DNA of 24,400 bases from Wuchereria bancrofti. Lineage: Eukaryota; Nematoda; Chromadorea; Rhabditida; Onchocercidae. The notes beneath the pieces are model-generated. The model saw only the letters and a program-made list of their open reading frames with translations, was not told the origin of the DNA and searched no databases. The DNA lies in NCBI GenBank assembly GCA_005281725.1, contig SSBO01000012.1:23519550-23543949 (forward strand), in the 5' to 3' direction. Below, piece after piece: positions 1 to 9,792 of this stretch; position 1 is the stretch's first letter, and every line of letters starts with the position of its first letter. Position numbers and translations under genes: made by a program.

Positions 1-270
1 TTTATTCTAAACAATTTCAATGTTTACTGACATTTTCATACTTTTTATGTAACATTAATAATACAGAAAATTATCAAAAAATTTTTTCAAAAAAAAAAAA
101 AAGAGATTTTAGAAAAGGACAGCAAAAGCAAAAGTATGAAAAAATTTTTGTTATCCGATTTCTGAAAAATTGATTAATTACTTTTGTGAAATTTAAATTT
201 TCCATAATTTTATTTTGATAATTTCAATGATTCAAAAAAAAAAAAAAAAAAAATTGAACACAATTTATAG

Positions 271-1098
271 AGACAATGAGAGTTACGAAAGGGGAAGCTG
301 CATCTCGTATATCATTTCAACGATCTGCTAAAGGAAATGTTTCCATTCAGGTTTTTTTTTTTTTTTTTTTTAATTTTCTTTCTGTACTTTAAAAAGTAAT
401 CAAGTAACAGAAATTTCTAGAAATTTCAATCGTAAGAAAGAAAAAAAAAAGAAAGATAAAAGAAAGTATGATCAATTTTTTTGAATATTTATAGGAAACA
501 TCTACCGATGGTACCTTTATTATAATTCAAAATACACATCGAGCTAAGGAAGAATTAATTGGTGAATGGAAATTGAAGAGAAAAATTGATGGAAAAAAAG
601 AAATAATTTATACATTCCCTCATAATTTCATTCTTAAACCTGGAAAAAGTGTTAAGGTTTAATAATATTTCATAATTCTAACTAATCTTATTCATTTAAA
701 CGATGTAAATTTTCTAATTAGCAACAAAAAAAAAAAAAAAAATCATTCTCCAATTTAAACAAATATTTTCTTTTATGATAAAACTCTTCATTTCTAATAT
801 ATCTAATCAATTTTTAATAGAAAAAATGAAAAATGAAAACTTTAATTGGTTTAATATTTTAAAAGAGGAAAAGAAAAAATTGAAAATTCTAAAAACATTT
901 TTTACTTTACTTTTTTTTTCTTTTTTTTTTTTGTAATTATAGATTGTAGCTCGTGGACATGGCATTTCATCACCACCAGAACAGCTTATCTTTGATGGAG
1001 AAGATTCATTTGGGCTTGGCTCAAATGTTCATACAATTCTTTACAGTCGTAATGGTGAGGAACGAGCCACACTTATTCAACGTTCAAGCCAAGCCTAA
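271..1098 (+). CDS. Cytoplasmic intermediate filament protein, lamin-tail domain (3' end of gene)
   Basis: Three terminal exons, 271-350, 495-656 and 943-1098 (stop TAA 1096-1098), joined in frame through acceptors ending TTTATAG, TTTATAG and ATTATAG. They give the last 131 or so residues. The frame reads FQRSAKGNVSIQ, then NTHRAKEELIGEWKLKRKID, then TFPHNFILKPGKSVK, then SPPEQLIFDGEDSFGLGSNV and finally GEERATLIQRSSQA. These are landmarks of the Ig-fold lamin tail domain, and they closely resemble the tails of nematode cytoplasmic filaments (IFA/IFB type) as I remember them. There is no C-terminal CaaX box, so this is a cytoplasmic filament and not a nuclear lamin. Such proteins form coiled-coil dimers in epidermis, gut or muscle attachments; the rod is encoded to the left of the window. 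The first exon enters in phase 2, so it is internal and not a start. Introns 351-494 and 657-942 hold only A/T runs. The subfamily cannot be fixed from the tail alone. Confidence 0.93.
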
Positions 1099-1141
1099 GA
1101 ATATACTTTGGATAATAATTGCATTGCTAAATTTAACAACA

Positions 1142-1197
1142 AATAAAAGTTTACTTAAATTACATGAAAATAAAATAGTGTTGTTTACAAAAATAAA
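1142..1197 (+). terminator. Polyadenylation signals of the intermediate filament gene
   Basis: Two canonical AATAAA hexamers, at 1142-1147 and 1192-1197, lie 44 and 94 bases after the stop codon. The second is followed by more A-rich and T-rich sequence, so cleavage near 1205-1220 is likely. This is assigned by motif and position only. Confidence 0.6.
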
Positions 1198-1210
1198 CAA
1201 ATAATACTCA

Positions 1211-1738
1211 ATGTCTCTTCTAATGAATCACAATTTAATTTTAAACTGATTTATAAGCACAAAAAAATATGCAGAAAAATAAAAAAAATTTCAACGACTG
1301 AAAAAAAAAAATCCTTTTTTTTCTTTTTAATTCATTATGTAAATTGTCATCTTATCATGAAATCAATTACAGTCTGATAAAAAGTGATTACATTAAGTTT
1401 CACTTTTACTTTTGATTGATATATTTTCTAAAATATTGTATAAACCAAATGAAGCTTAAAAGCCACCACAATTTTGATTTATGAAACTAAGAAGCAACAT
1501 TCGAATTATTTTAAGCAACATAAATTGCTATTGTGATTGTGACAATTTATGAAAATGACAATCTCTTCAATCACAATTATAACAATTTCTTCAATATTAA
1601 TCCTAATTTAATAAATAATTTACAAAATCTCATTTTTTTAAAAGATAAATCTGTTTAGAATTGATATTTATTTCATATTTTCCCTAAAGTATTTTAAGCC
1701 AGAAAAACTTTTGATAATCTTCTGCTCGTTTTGTTACT
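1211..1738. other. Intergenic spacer before the satellite
   Basis: AT-rich sequence with no credible coding frame, tRNA or structured RNA that I can see. It contains a few near-repeated words around ACAATT between about 1500 and 1590, but no clear tandem unit. Confidence 0.6.
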
Positions 1739-2876
1739 TAGATTAGCAAAGCGCAAATTGTCGAATATCAGGAAAGTAACTCATAAAGTCAAACTAATGA
1801 ATATGAAATGATAATGAGAGGTTGCTTAGATTAGCAAAGCGCAAATTGTCGAATATCAGAAAAATAACTCATAAAGTCAAACTAATGAATACGAAATGAT
1901 AATGAGAGGTTGGCTAGATTAGCAAAGCGCAAATTGTCGAATATCAGAAAAATAACTCATAAAGTCAAACTAATGAATACGAAATGATAATGAGAGGTTG
2001 GTTAGATTAGCAAAGCGCAAATTGTCGAATATCAGAAAAATAACTCATAAAGTCAAACTAATGAATATGAAATGATAATGAGAGGTTGCTTAGATTAGCA
2101 AAGCGCAAATTGTCGAATATCAGAAAAATAACTCATAAAGTCAAACTAATGAATACGAAATGATAATGAGAGGTTGGCTAGATTAGCAAAGCGCAAATTG
2201 TCGAATATCAGAAAAACAACTCATAAAGTCAAACTAATGAATATGAACTGATAATGAGAGGTTGGTTAGATTAGCAAAGCGCAAATTGTCGAATATCAGG
2301 AAAGTAACTCATAAAGTCAAACTAATGAATATGAAATGATAATGAGAGGTTGCTTAGATTAGCAAAGCGCAAATTGTCGAATATCAGAAAAATAACTCAT
2401 AAAGTCAAACTAATGAATACGAAATGATAATGAGAGGTTGGCTAGATTAGCAAAGCGCAAATTGTCGAATATCAGAAAAATAACTCATAAAGTCAAACTA
2501 ATGAATACGAAATGATAATGAGAGGTTGGCTAGATTAGCAAAGCGCAAATTGTCGAATATCAGAAAAACAACTCATAAAGTCAAACTAATGAATACGAAA
2601 TGATAATGAGAGGTTGGCTAGATTAGCAAAGCGCAAATTGTCGAATATCAGAAAAATAACTCATAAAGTCAAACTAATGAATACGAAATGATAATGAGAG
2701 GTTGGCTAGATTAGCAAAGCGCAAATTGTCGAATATCAGAAAAATAACTCATAAAGTCAAACTAATGAATACGAAATGATAATGAGAGGTTGGTCAGCTT
2801 AGCAAAGCGCAAATTGTCGAATATCAGAAAAACAACTCATAAAGTCAAACTAATGAATATGAAGTAATAATGAGAG
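1739..2876. repeat. 88-bp tandem satellite, ~13 copies
   Basis: The word GATTAGCAAAGCGCAAATTG recurs at 1741, 1829, 1917, 2005, 2093, 2181, 2269, 2357, 2445, 2533, 2621 and 2709, and as a variant beginning GCTTAGC at 2797. Spacing is exactly 88 bases each time. Each unit ends in TGATAATGAGAGG. Copies differ at only a few positions (for example GGAAAGTAAC versus AAAAATAAC or AAAAACAAC, ATATG versus ATACG, and GCTTA, GGCTA or GGTTA at the junction). The last copy degrades at its end, about 2876. The monomer has more G and C than the surrounding DNA. It has no long open frame conserved across copies and no unique spacers, so it is a satellite/minisatellite and not a CRISPR or coding repeat. It sits between the filament gene and the exosome gene. 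Confidence 0.97.
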
Positions 2877-3440
2877 AGAAGAATCAAAAATATATCACAG
2901 CATAATACCTAATGGTACAAGTATAAAGGAACATTCAAATATCTTCGCTCAACAAATTTTCCTTAAATTTCGTCAATTCTAGGCTACTCTGGAACTTGCT
3001 TACTACATTTAACTCTACTATCTCATTCCTTTCAATCTTTTCAATCATCTAATTTATTTTATTCTGCAACAAATTACATTATCATTCTCTCATATGAAAT
3101 AAGATTGCTGAATAATCAATATGTTCTAGGAGACCTAAATTATCCTTTTAGAGGGTCAAACAGATAATTTTAAATCTTCCATAATAAATTTAAATCTTTC
3201 ATAAACAAAGAGATAATAGAATGGGAAGGAGAGGACAACACAACGATAGCAATTATTTTTTAGGAAAGAAAGAAGAAAAGAGAGAAGAAATTATTTCTTT
3301 CGGGAAGCCAATTGATCTTTAACCCATAGAAATATTTGTTAGATCACAATTGATGTAAGCACAGAAATCCTGAATCTTTCGGAAATTAACAAAATAGAGT
3401 CTCGGGATGGGATTTAACAGTTGCATTCATCTTTTAAATA
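2877..3440. other. Intergenic spacer after the satellite
   Basis: Single-copy-looking AT-rich sequence with a purine-rich patch at 3220-3295 (GAAGAAAAGAGAGAAG). I see no gene, RNA or repeat in it. Confidence 0.6.
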
Positions 3441-3827
3441 TCGGAGCGGAAGGGTAAATCGCGGTTTTGGGTGAACGTTCTTTGACGTGGTACTACGGTA
3501 CGTGGTGGCACGCGGGTATGGTACGTGTATTGGGTAACTTATGGTACCATGGTGTTAGGTTGTACTGTGGACTTAATATTCATCTGTTTCCTGTACGGTA
3601 TCGGGCCTAAATTTAGGTGTTTGTGTGTTGGTGGGCTATGGTACTTGTATGGTACCAGGTTATTAGTTTCACTCAGACACTGTCAAAAAAATTACTCTAC
3701 GTGGTACCATAAATTTGTTCCTAATTTTAAACATGTTTTTATGGTTTCAGCTAAACTAAGATTGCTGTGCAGCAGAATGAGACCTTCACTTTTTCGTTTT
3801 TTGTAAGTTCAAAATTAACTTCAAAAA
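3441..3827 (+). promoter_or_regulatory. Putative promoter/5' UTR of the exosome gene, GGTAC-rich
   Basis: Base composition shifts abruptly to G- and C-rich here and returns to AT-rich inside the downstream gene. The pentamer GGTAC occurs at 3489, 3497, 3520, 3543, 3640, 3651 and 3703. The perfect palindrome ATGGTACCAT lies at 3541-3550 and near matches lie at 3650 and 3701. A strong splice-acceptor sequence, TGGTTTCAG, ends at 3750, 77 bases before the start codon, and could be a trans-splice (spliced-leader) or 5' UTR acceptor. Regulatory function is inferred from position and motif density. An open frame at 3525-3806 does not look like a protein. Confidence 0.5.
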
Positions 3828-6823
3828 ATGGAAGTTCAATTAAGTGAAGCCGAAAAAGTATTCATAATACATGGAGCGCAGGAAGGTTTACGAGCTGATG
3901 GACGTGGGTAAGTGTTACAGTTGATTTCAAATAGTTTTAAGTAATTTGGTTTTATTTCGTACTGTCTCATTTTTGCTCAGCGTTCAAGTTAAATTCTGGT
4001 TAACTCTTTTTAAAGTTATCCATATCTTCTTTGGTCTTATGTTTCTTGTGAGAAAGTGACATGTTAGAGTTAGCTTTTAAATGATCCCTTGAAATTTTCG
4101 AGCAAACTCTTGAAGAAAAAACTAATAAGTTCATTACACTTCAGTCAAGGGTAGTTTTTCTTTTACATTAATGTTTTCCAGTCAGCATAGTCATCCTCTC
4201 TTTATTGCAGTCCATTGGACTACCGGCCTGTAATAGTTCAAACTGGTGTTTTGGCAACAACAAATGGTTCAGCTCGTGTCCAAATAGGTTCAACTGATTT
4301 ATTAATTGGTGTCAAAGCCGAATTAATCAGCGTGGAAAGTATCGCTGTTTATCGGAATCGGCTAAATTTCTTTGTTGATTGCTCAGCAAATGCCACCCCA
4401 CTCTTTGCTGGTATGTAAAGGATTCACTCGTTTAATTATCAGTTTTAAACATTGTAGTTATTAGCGGTTGAGATGCAACATTTTACTTCTATGTAAATGT
4501 ATCTAGATATGGGTGAGAATGGAATTCTCGAAATAAATCAACGGCAATCCTCTCCATAAATATACCATTTTTTCTGATATCTCTGAGCTGAATCGTGGAT
4601 ACTCTCGAGTTCTTAAACTTGTGTTCTTACTATAGGTTGGACTAGCGCAACATTTAAACGGATTCATATGAATGATATTATATTATAATGATAAAAATTT
4701 GTTGATAATAGTTTGTTTAAAATTGAAATAGTTAGTTTAAAATTGACATTTTTTGCGATATTTTAGATGTCACGATGATTTTTTATAATCCGAAGATTTT
4801 GGCAAACAAATTTTCTTTTTTCATTTGTACTAGTGCAATATCAACCAAAGTTTGATGAAGTAAATTAATTTCAATATGAAGTGTAAGATCTATAATCTTC
4901 AATAATCAGTCTTTTCAGAATGAGTAGTAAAACTTATAATTGTAGGTCGTGGTGGTGATGAATTCGCTGATGAATTGAGTGCAGCATTGGATGCTGCTTA
5001 TGACAACAATTATGTGCTTCCAGATTTAAAAAAGTATTTATAAGTAATAATATGTAGATAAGTGATAGTAGAAGTCCAGAGAATTTGACATGATTTGAAC
5101 AACTGCTCAGATAGAAATTCATATGCTAGATTTTCCCTTACATTTTTAATAATATTTTTTCATAGATTGATTTTATCTCCAATGCATGCTTGGAAACTGT
5201 TTGTGGATATCGTTCTTTTACAATGTGACGGTAATGTCATCGATGCAGCAGGATTAGGGGTTAGTGAATTTCTTTCCTTGTTTACGGATTAAATTTCAAG
5301 CAAGATGTTAACGGGATTAACAATTACAAACTGAGTTTTTTATGCCTTTTTTAATTGTATATCAATAATTTTAGGTTAAAGCAGCATTGAAAGACACGGA
5401 AATTAGTAAAGTTATAGTTAGACCAGCTGACGAAGGAAAGTATACAATTGATTTACCGGACGACAACACTGTTTGGAAATTAGATACATCAAGGTATTCG
5501 TTTTGAGATGTAATTTATTTCGTGATTTTTTCCATGATTTGTTTAAATGAAAATGCATTTGTCTGTTTGGTAGGACAAAGTATGATATTATTAGCGTGCA
5601 AGATTTCATTCAAGTGAATTGATCTTTTTATCTCGGATGATTGATTGTTGATGTTCTCTTTAAGGAGCTGAAATTCCTTTCATACATTGTTATTTCTCGT
5701 TCCAAACATTCCTGAGTTCAGAGGAATGGGATTTGAGTACAATTTGATCTATAAGATGGGAATAACTTTGTTTCATCTACTTTCCTTCCTTCCTTCCAAT
5801 TCTCGACTTTTCCTGAACTGCTAGAGTGATGCTTAAACGTAACTCCATTAGCTTAATTAAAAAATTTCGATTAAATTTTGACTTATACAGTTTTATTATT
5901 TGTTGCAGAGTTCCTTTATTTGTCAGTGTAAATAGACTTGGAACTGCCAAAATTGTTGACAATTCGTTGGCAGAAGAAGCATGCACTCGAACATCCGTTT
6001 GGATTGCTGTCGCTCCGCAGTTTGTTTCCGGTACCAGTCACAATGTATATTACTTAATTTTTGTCTTTTAATTTTTTTTCAGCAAAATTATCAGTTTTCT
6101 TTACGTTTTCTGAACGATATGCCTGATATTTCTAAGATACGAAATTTCAGTGATTTGATTGTACCATGAGGCCCACTTGTACTAGGCTAGTTTCCTTCAG
6201 TGTCTTACATCCGTAGAAAGAAAACTGTAAACAATCCACAGATAAGAATAGATATGATAATCAAGTAGTCTAGTGAAGAATTTTCTTCAGCAAAGTAATC
6301 AATGTGCAGTGAAGTGTGATGGTTCCATAATTACATTTATGAGGCAGTGCGGTGGTGGTACTCTTGAAATAGATTCACTTGGTTAGTACTTTCTTTTTTT
6401 TCACTCTGTTGAACGCATTTTCTCAGTGGAGAAGGTTAAAATTCAAAGTTATTGTGGCGTACACATTTTTTCATGCAATAATTTTAAATTCTGTTTAAGT
6501 TGCTGTAGCTGAGCCTATATATGTTTGCAATTTATTCGTTTCCATTTCATCAAATGTTTCAGGCTTACTAATATAGTTTAATTGACTTAATTTATACTTC
6601 ATTTCATTTAACGTTAGTTTCAATTTCCAAAGATGAAGGAAAGTCTTGGAGAAATAAAAAGCTGTAAATATAACTGTTAGCTTCATTTGCGTTTTGTACA
6701 GTTTTAGAGGAAATGATCAGTATTGGCCTGAAAGCAGTACACCAACTACATGAAGCACTTGATCGGCGATTGATGGATGAAAACTGGTTGATAGAAAAAC
6801 CTTTATCAACATTCTTACAATAA
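3828..6823 (+). CDS. exos-7: Exosome complex component RRP42 (EXOSC7 / EXOS-7)
   Basis: Eight exons: 3828-3907, 4211-4410, 4946-5033, 5166-5259, 5375-5493, 5909-6044, 6291-6381 and 6702-6823. All junctions keep frame and give 309 aa, close to the ~290 aa usual for the family. The order is: N-terminal helix (SEAEKVFIIHGAQEGLRADG), the DYRPVIVQTGVLATTNGSAR strand block, the VQIGSTDLLIGVKAEL motif, LSPMHAWKLFVDIVLLQCDG, then GLGVKAALKDTEI and the C-terminal helix around ISIGLKAVHQLHEAL. This is the RNase PH fold in the RRP42 branch. RRP42 is one of six RNase PH-like subunits of the ring that threads RNA to RRP44 and RRP6 in nucleus and cytoplasm. In animals the subunit is structural and not catalytic. 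The ATG at 3828 is the first in frame and gives the expected N-terminus. Introns 1 (303 bp), 2 (535 bp), 5 (415 bp) and 7 (320 bp) hold nothing recognisable. Confidence 0.95.
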
Positions 6824-6824
6824 A
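6819..6824 (+). terminator. AATAAA overlapping the exos-7 stop codon
   Basis: The hexamer AATAAA at 6819-6824 contains the TAA stop (6821-6823) and is followed by a long T run. If it is used, the 3' UTR would be only about 15-25 bases. The next plus-strand AATAAA is at 7449-7454, about 625 bases on, inside the likely 3' UTR of the opposite gene. Confidence 0.4.
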
Positions 6825-7503
6825 TAATTTTTTTTTTTTTCTTTTTTGAAAGTATACATTTCAACACAACAATAGTTTTGGAATTCTCAAAAATCTGCAA
6901 TATTTATGACATTGCTCATTGCACTGATCAACTTTTGCTCTAGAATATCAAAAAAATTTAATACTCATCTTAACAACATTCATCTTGAATATGGAGAACT
7001 TCAGATAAGTCAAACAGAATTAAAATCGCGTTTTTTTTTTTTTTTTGGAAGTGATAGACCGGAACTCCATAAGCATGAGATTTTGATAGTTTTAAGATAG
7101 TGTATGTTGTTTCAGAATAATTTTATCCATCCCTCTTTTCTATGCTTTGATCGTAACATGACCAGTGGTGTGCACTTTTCCGGATGAGGTATTGATATTA
7201 TCTCGAAAATAATCCATTCTTTATCATTCCAAAAAACTTGAACATGCTAATCTTTTAAAAACTTTTTTTTTAAAGATTAGGCTTCAAGTGAATGACTTTA
7301 TAGATCGTCTCATTGTTGAGTTTGATTTATTGTTTATTTAAAATTTCTCAAATATGTGCTGCTACACTTACTTCTTCAAACCTTTATTTTGCAGGATTTT
7401 TTCCACATTGTTTCATTTTTATTTTATCAAAGAAATGAAAAATTAAATAATAAATACTGAATCATATCTTTTAACTCTTGCACTGTTTTTTTTTTTTTTT
7501 TCA
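6825..7503. other. Convergent intergenic region
   Basis: This lies between the stops of exos-7 (plus strand) and the lipid-transfer gene (minus strand). I see no coding frame with real-protein character. For the minus-strand gene, an AATAAA (TTTATT on the plus strand) lies at 7418-7423, about 80 bases past its stop, and is a plausible polyadenylation signal. Homopolymer runs of T occur at about 6830, 7030 and 7487. Confidence 0.55.
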
Positions 7504-9792
7504 TTAAAGAGTGGGCATTCGATCACTTTTTACTGAAGCTTCTTTTGCAACTTTTACAATAGCTAAATGAACTTTTGATAAAAGCATGTCGCAATGATCC
7601 AATATATGTCTTTGCACAACTTTAGGTATAGTATTTCGATGATCGAATATCTTAAATATAAACAATATTTTCTTACAATTTCTGATCAATTTAATTTTTT
7701 ACTAACTTTAAGCCATCCATATGATTTTTGAAACTTACTTGTAGTTTACGCAAAATTTCATCGATAACTGGCGGATCCCATTTTACTTTATCAATGAATC
7801 GTATTTTTGGATCAACTTTCCATTGTTTACAAATATACTGTCGTTGATCAGTTTTTCCAATTTCTCCTTTTCCTAATTTCTCCTCCATTAATGACTTTCC
7901 TGCTTTTTTTTCAATATCTTTATCCTGAATTACATATATGCATTTTAAATTTTTAATAAAAAAAATAACACCTTAAATTTCCCAAAATTTCTGATTCCTT
8001 TTTTTTTTTTTAAAGTTATCTCCAATCATTTATTGTGCATATTTGTAGCACAGTTCCAAAGGAGGAGGAAAAAAATATTTTATCAAAATGATAAAATAAT
8101 TAAACCTGTTCGATAAGATAAGATCGAAGTAATTCAGGAAGAAAGTTAATTTGTGTTGTAAGATCAGTCTGTACGCCAAGTGCGTGATGAAAATCACATA
8201 TGAAACTGCATACGACCTAAACAAAAAATACGAATATTATTATAAACAAATTATTTAGATGTAAGTATTTTCAACAATGTTAAATTTAATGAAGAAAAAA
8301 TGAGAGAAAAAGAATGAAAGAATAAAAAGTTGGAATTCTTAAAGTTTCATCTAAATTTTGCTAACAAAATTTCGGTCTTTATTGAATCTCTAAACAAATA
8401 ACACAGATAGAAAATACACTAAATGATTATATATTCGTGATGAATTTAATCAATTCACAGATGATTTAAATCTAATTTTTCTATTGCTATTAAATCATTA
8501 AGAATATTTTGAAATGGAAATAAAATCACTTCAGATTTAACATCTTTTAATTTTTCTGAATGAATTGGTGCTTTCTGATTGCTGGTAAAAATTGAATCCA
8601 TTGCAGGTAGTCTAGAAAATAAGATTAAAAATTATGGAAGAATTATTATTGCTTATTTTAAACGATAATAATATGTTCACGATGATTTCTTTAATATATC
8701 AAATAATTTCGAAAAAAATAGAATATAATATTATGGTCATAATTTTTTTTTTTTATTGTGAATTATTTTTTTATCATCTTTATTTTTTATCAGTATGAAA
8801 TGGTTGCAAAATTTTTTTTGTGTTAAGATTAGATAATGAAGAAGAAGAAGAAAGAATTACTCGAACAGCTCAAGTACCATTGATTGAAATTTGGTTGAAT
8901 TTTGGGTTAATGAAAAAAGTTGTGCTAATGGTTCATCGATGCATAATGTTAGACATTCTTCAATTGTTGCATATTTCGGACATGTTTGATCTTTATGACG
9001 CTGAAACAAAAAAAAAAAAAAAAAGGAAAAAACATAAATCAGGTTGGAAAAGGTAATATTACATAATCTTGTAATAATTAAATTCACTGCATTATTGTAT
9101 CTACCGTATTAAGTTACTGTATTAATTCTACTGTATTATCGTATTCACTGCATTAAGTTACTGTATTGAATTTATAGTATTTACTGTATTTTACTGCAAA
9201 TTAATTTTTAAAGTTAAATAAATTCAAGCACAAGCTATTTCTAATGTAATTTTATTCAATTATATTAAATTATTGGTTGTAAATATATCTTGTGATTAGC
9301 TCGATAAAATATCAAATGAGAAAATAATCAGTTAAATAAAAAAAATAGTATATGTTGATAATGTTTTGAATTTTATCAGATAATTGATTTAAATAAAAAA
9401 TACTTTCCAACTTATTTTTTCACTCTAAACAGTAGCAATAATTCTATAGAATTAAATTGCCAAAAATTGAAACAAATATTGTTTGAAAAAAAAAAATGAT
9501 CAATGTTTATAAATTAAATAAGCAATAACAACGTTTCCTTCTCTTTTTTTTTCATTTGAATAAAAAAACTTTAATATTTGAAAAATAAAAAAAAAGAAAC
9601 CAAACCTCAACTTTACAAATAACACTTGTCCAATTATTATCATAAAATTTATTTTCTTTTGTTACACCATTTAATTTAAGCAGTAATTTTTCGGATAAAT
9701 CAATACCAACAGTTTGTTTTTCATCAAGAAATGTATATTGTGCAGCATTTGAGAAAATTAATGTTGGCTGATTGAGATAGAAAAGCGCCCAA
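7504..9792 (-). CDS. lpd-3: lpd-3 last six exons, conserved C-terminus
   Basis: Exons 9792-9606, 9000-8861, 8611-8530, 8216-8106, 7924-7739 and 7650-7504. They read WALFYLNQPTLIFSNAAQ, PKYATIEECLTLCIDEPLA, MVLELFELPAMDSIF, VCSFICDFHHALGVQTDL, INFLPELLRSYL, then ICKQWKVDPKIRFIDKVKWD and ILRKLQIFDHRNTIPK. The end of the protein matches the conserved tail of KIAA1109, which I recall as having TTIPKWLQRGVMDPLDKVLS; here WLQRG is VVQRH. Joining exon 8611-8530 to 8216-8106 through the weak donor GTGATT gives KLKDVKSEVVCSFICDF, which fits the family. Reading through that donor instead reaches a stop at 8455-8457. Confidence 0.92.

Noticed and set aside
1..270. Further coding exon of the filament gene
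   Set aside because: No frame here resembles the filament rod or tail; it is poly-A-rich intron ending in the acceptor at 270.
953..1204. 83-aa open frame over the filament gene end
   Set aside because: Out-of-frame shadow of the last intermediate filament exon (943-1098).
1739..2876. CRISPR-like regular array
   Set aside because: The 88-base unit is repeated end to end with no unique spacers, beside intron-bearing genes; it is a satellite.
3525..3806. 93-aa open frame just before exos-7
   Set aside because: It overlaps the GC-rich GGTAC stretch, has no recognisable domain, and its length follows from the local drop in AT content. No splice context links it to the downstream gene.
5095..5609. 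Short open frames on both strands within exos-7
   Set aside because: They mix intron and exon sequence; the true exons are defined by phase-consistent splice sites and family motifs.
8030..8224. 64-aa minus-strand frame reading MFRSYAVSYVIF
   Set aside because: A different frame of the lpd-3 exon at 8106-8216; the correct frame reads VCSFICDFHHALG.
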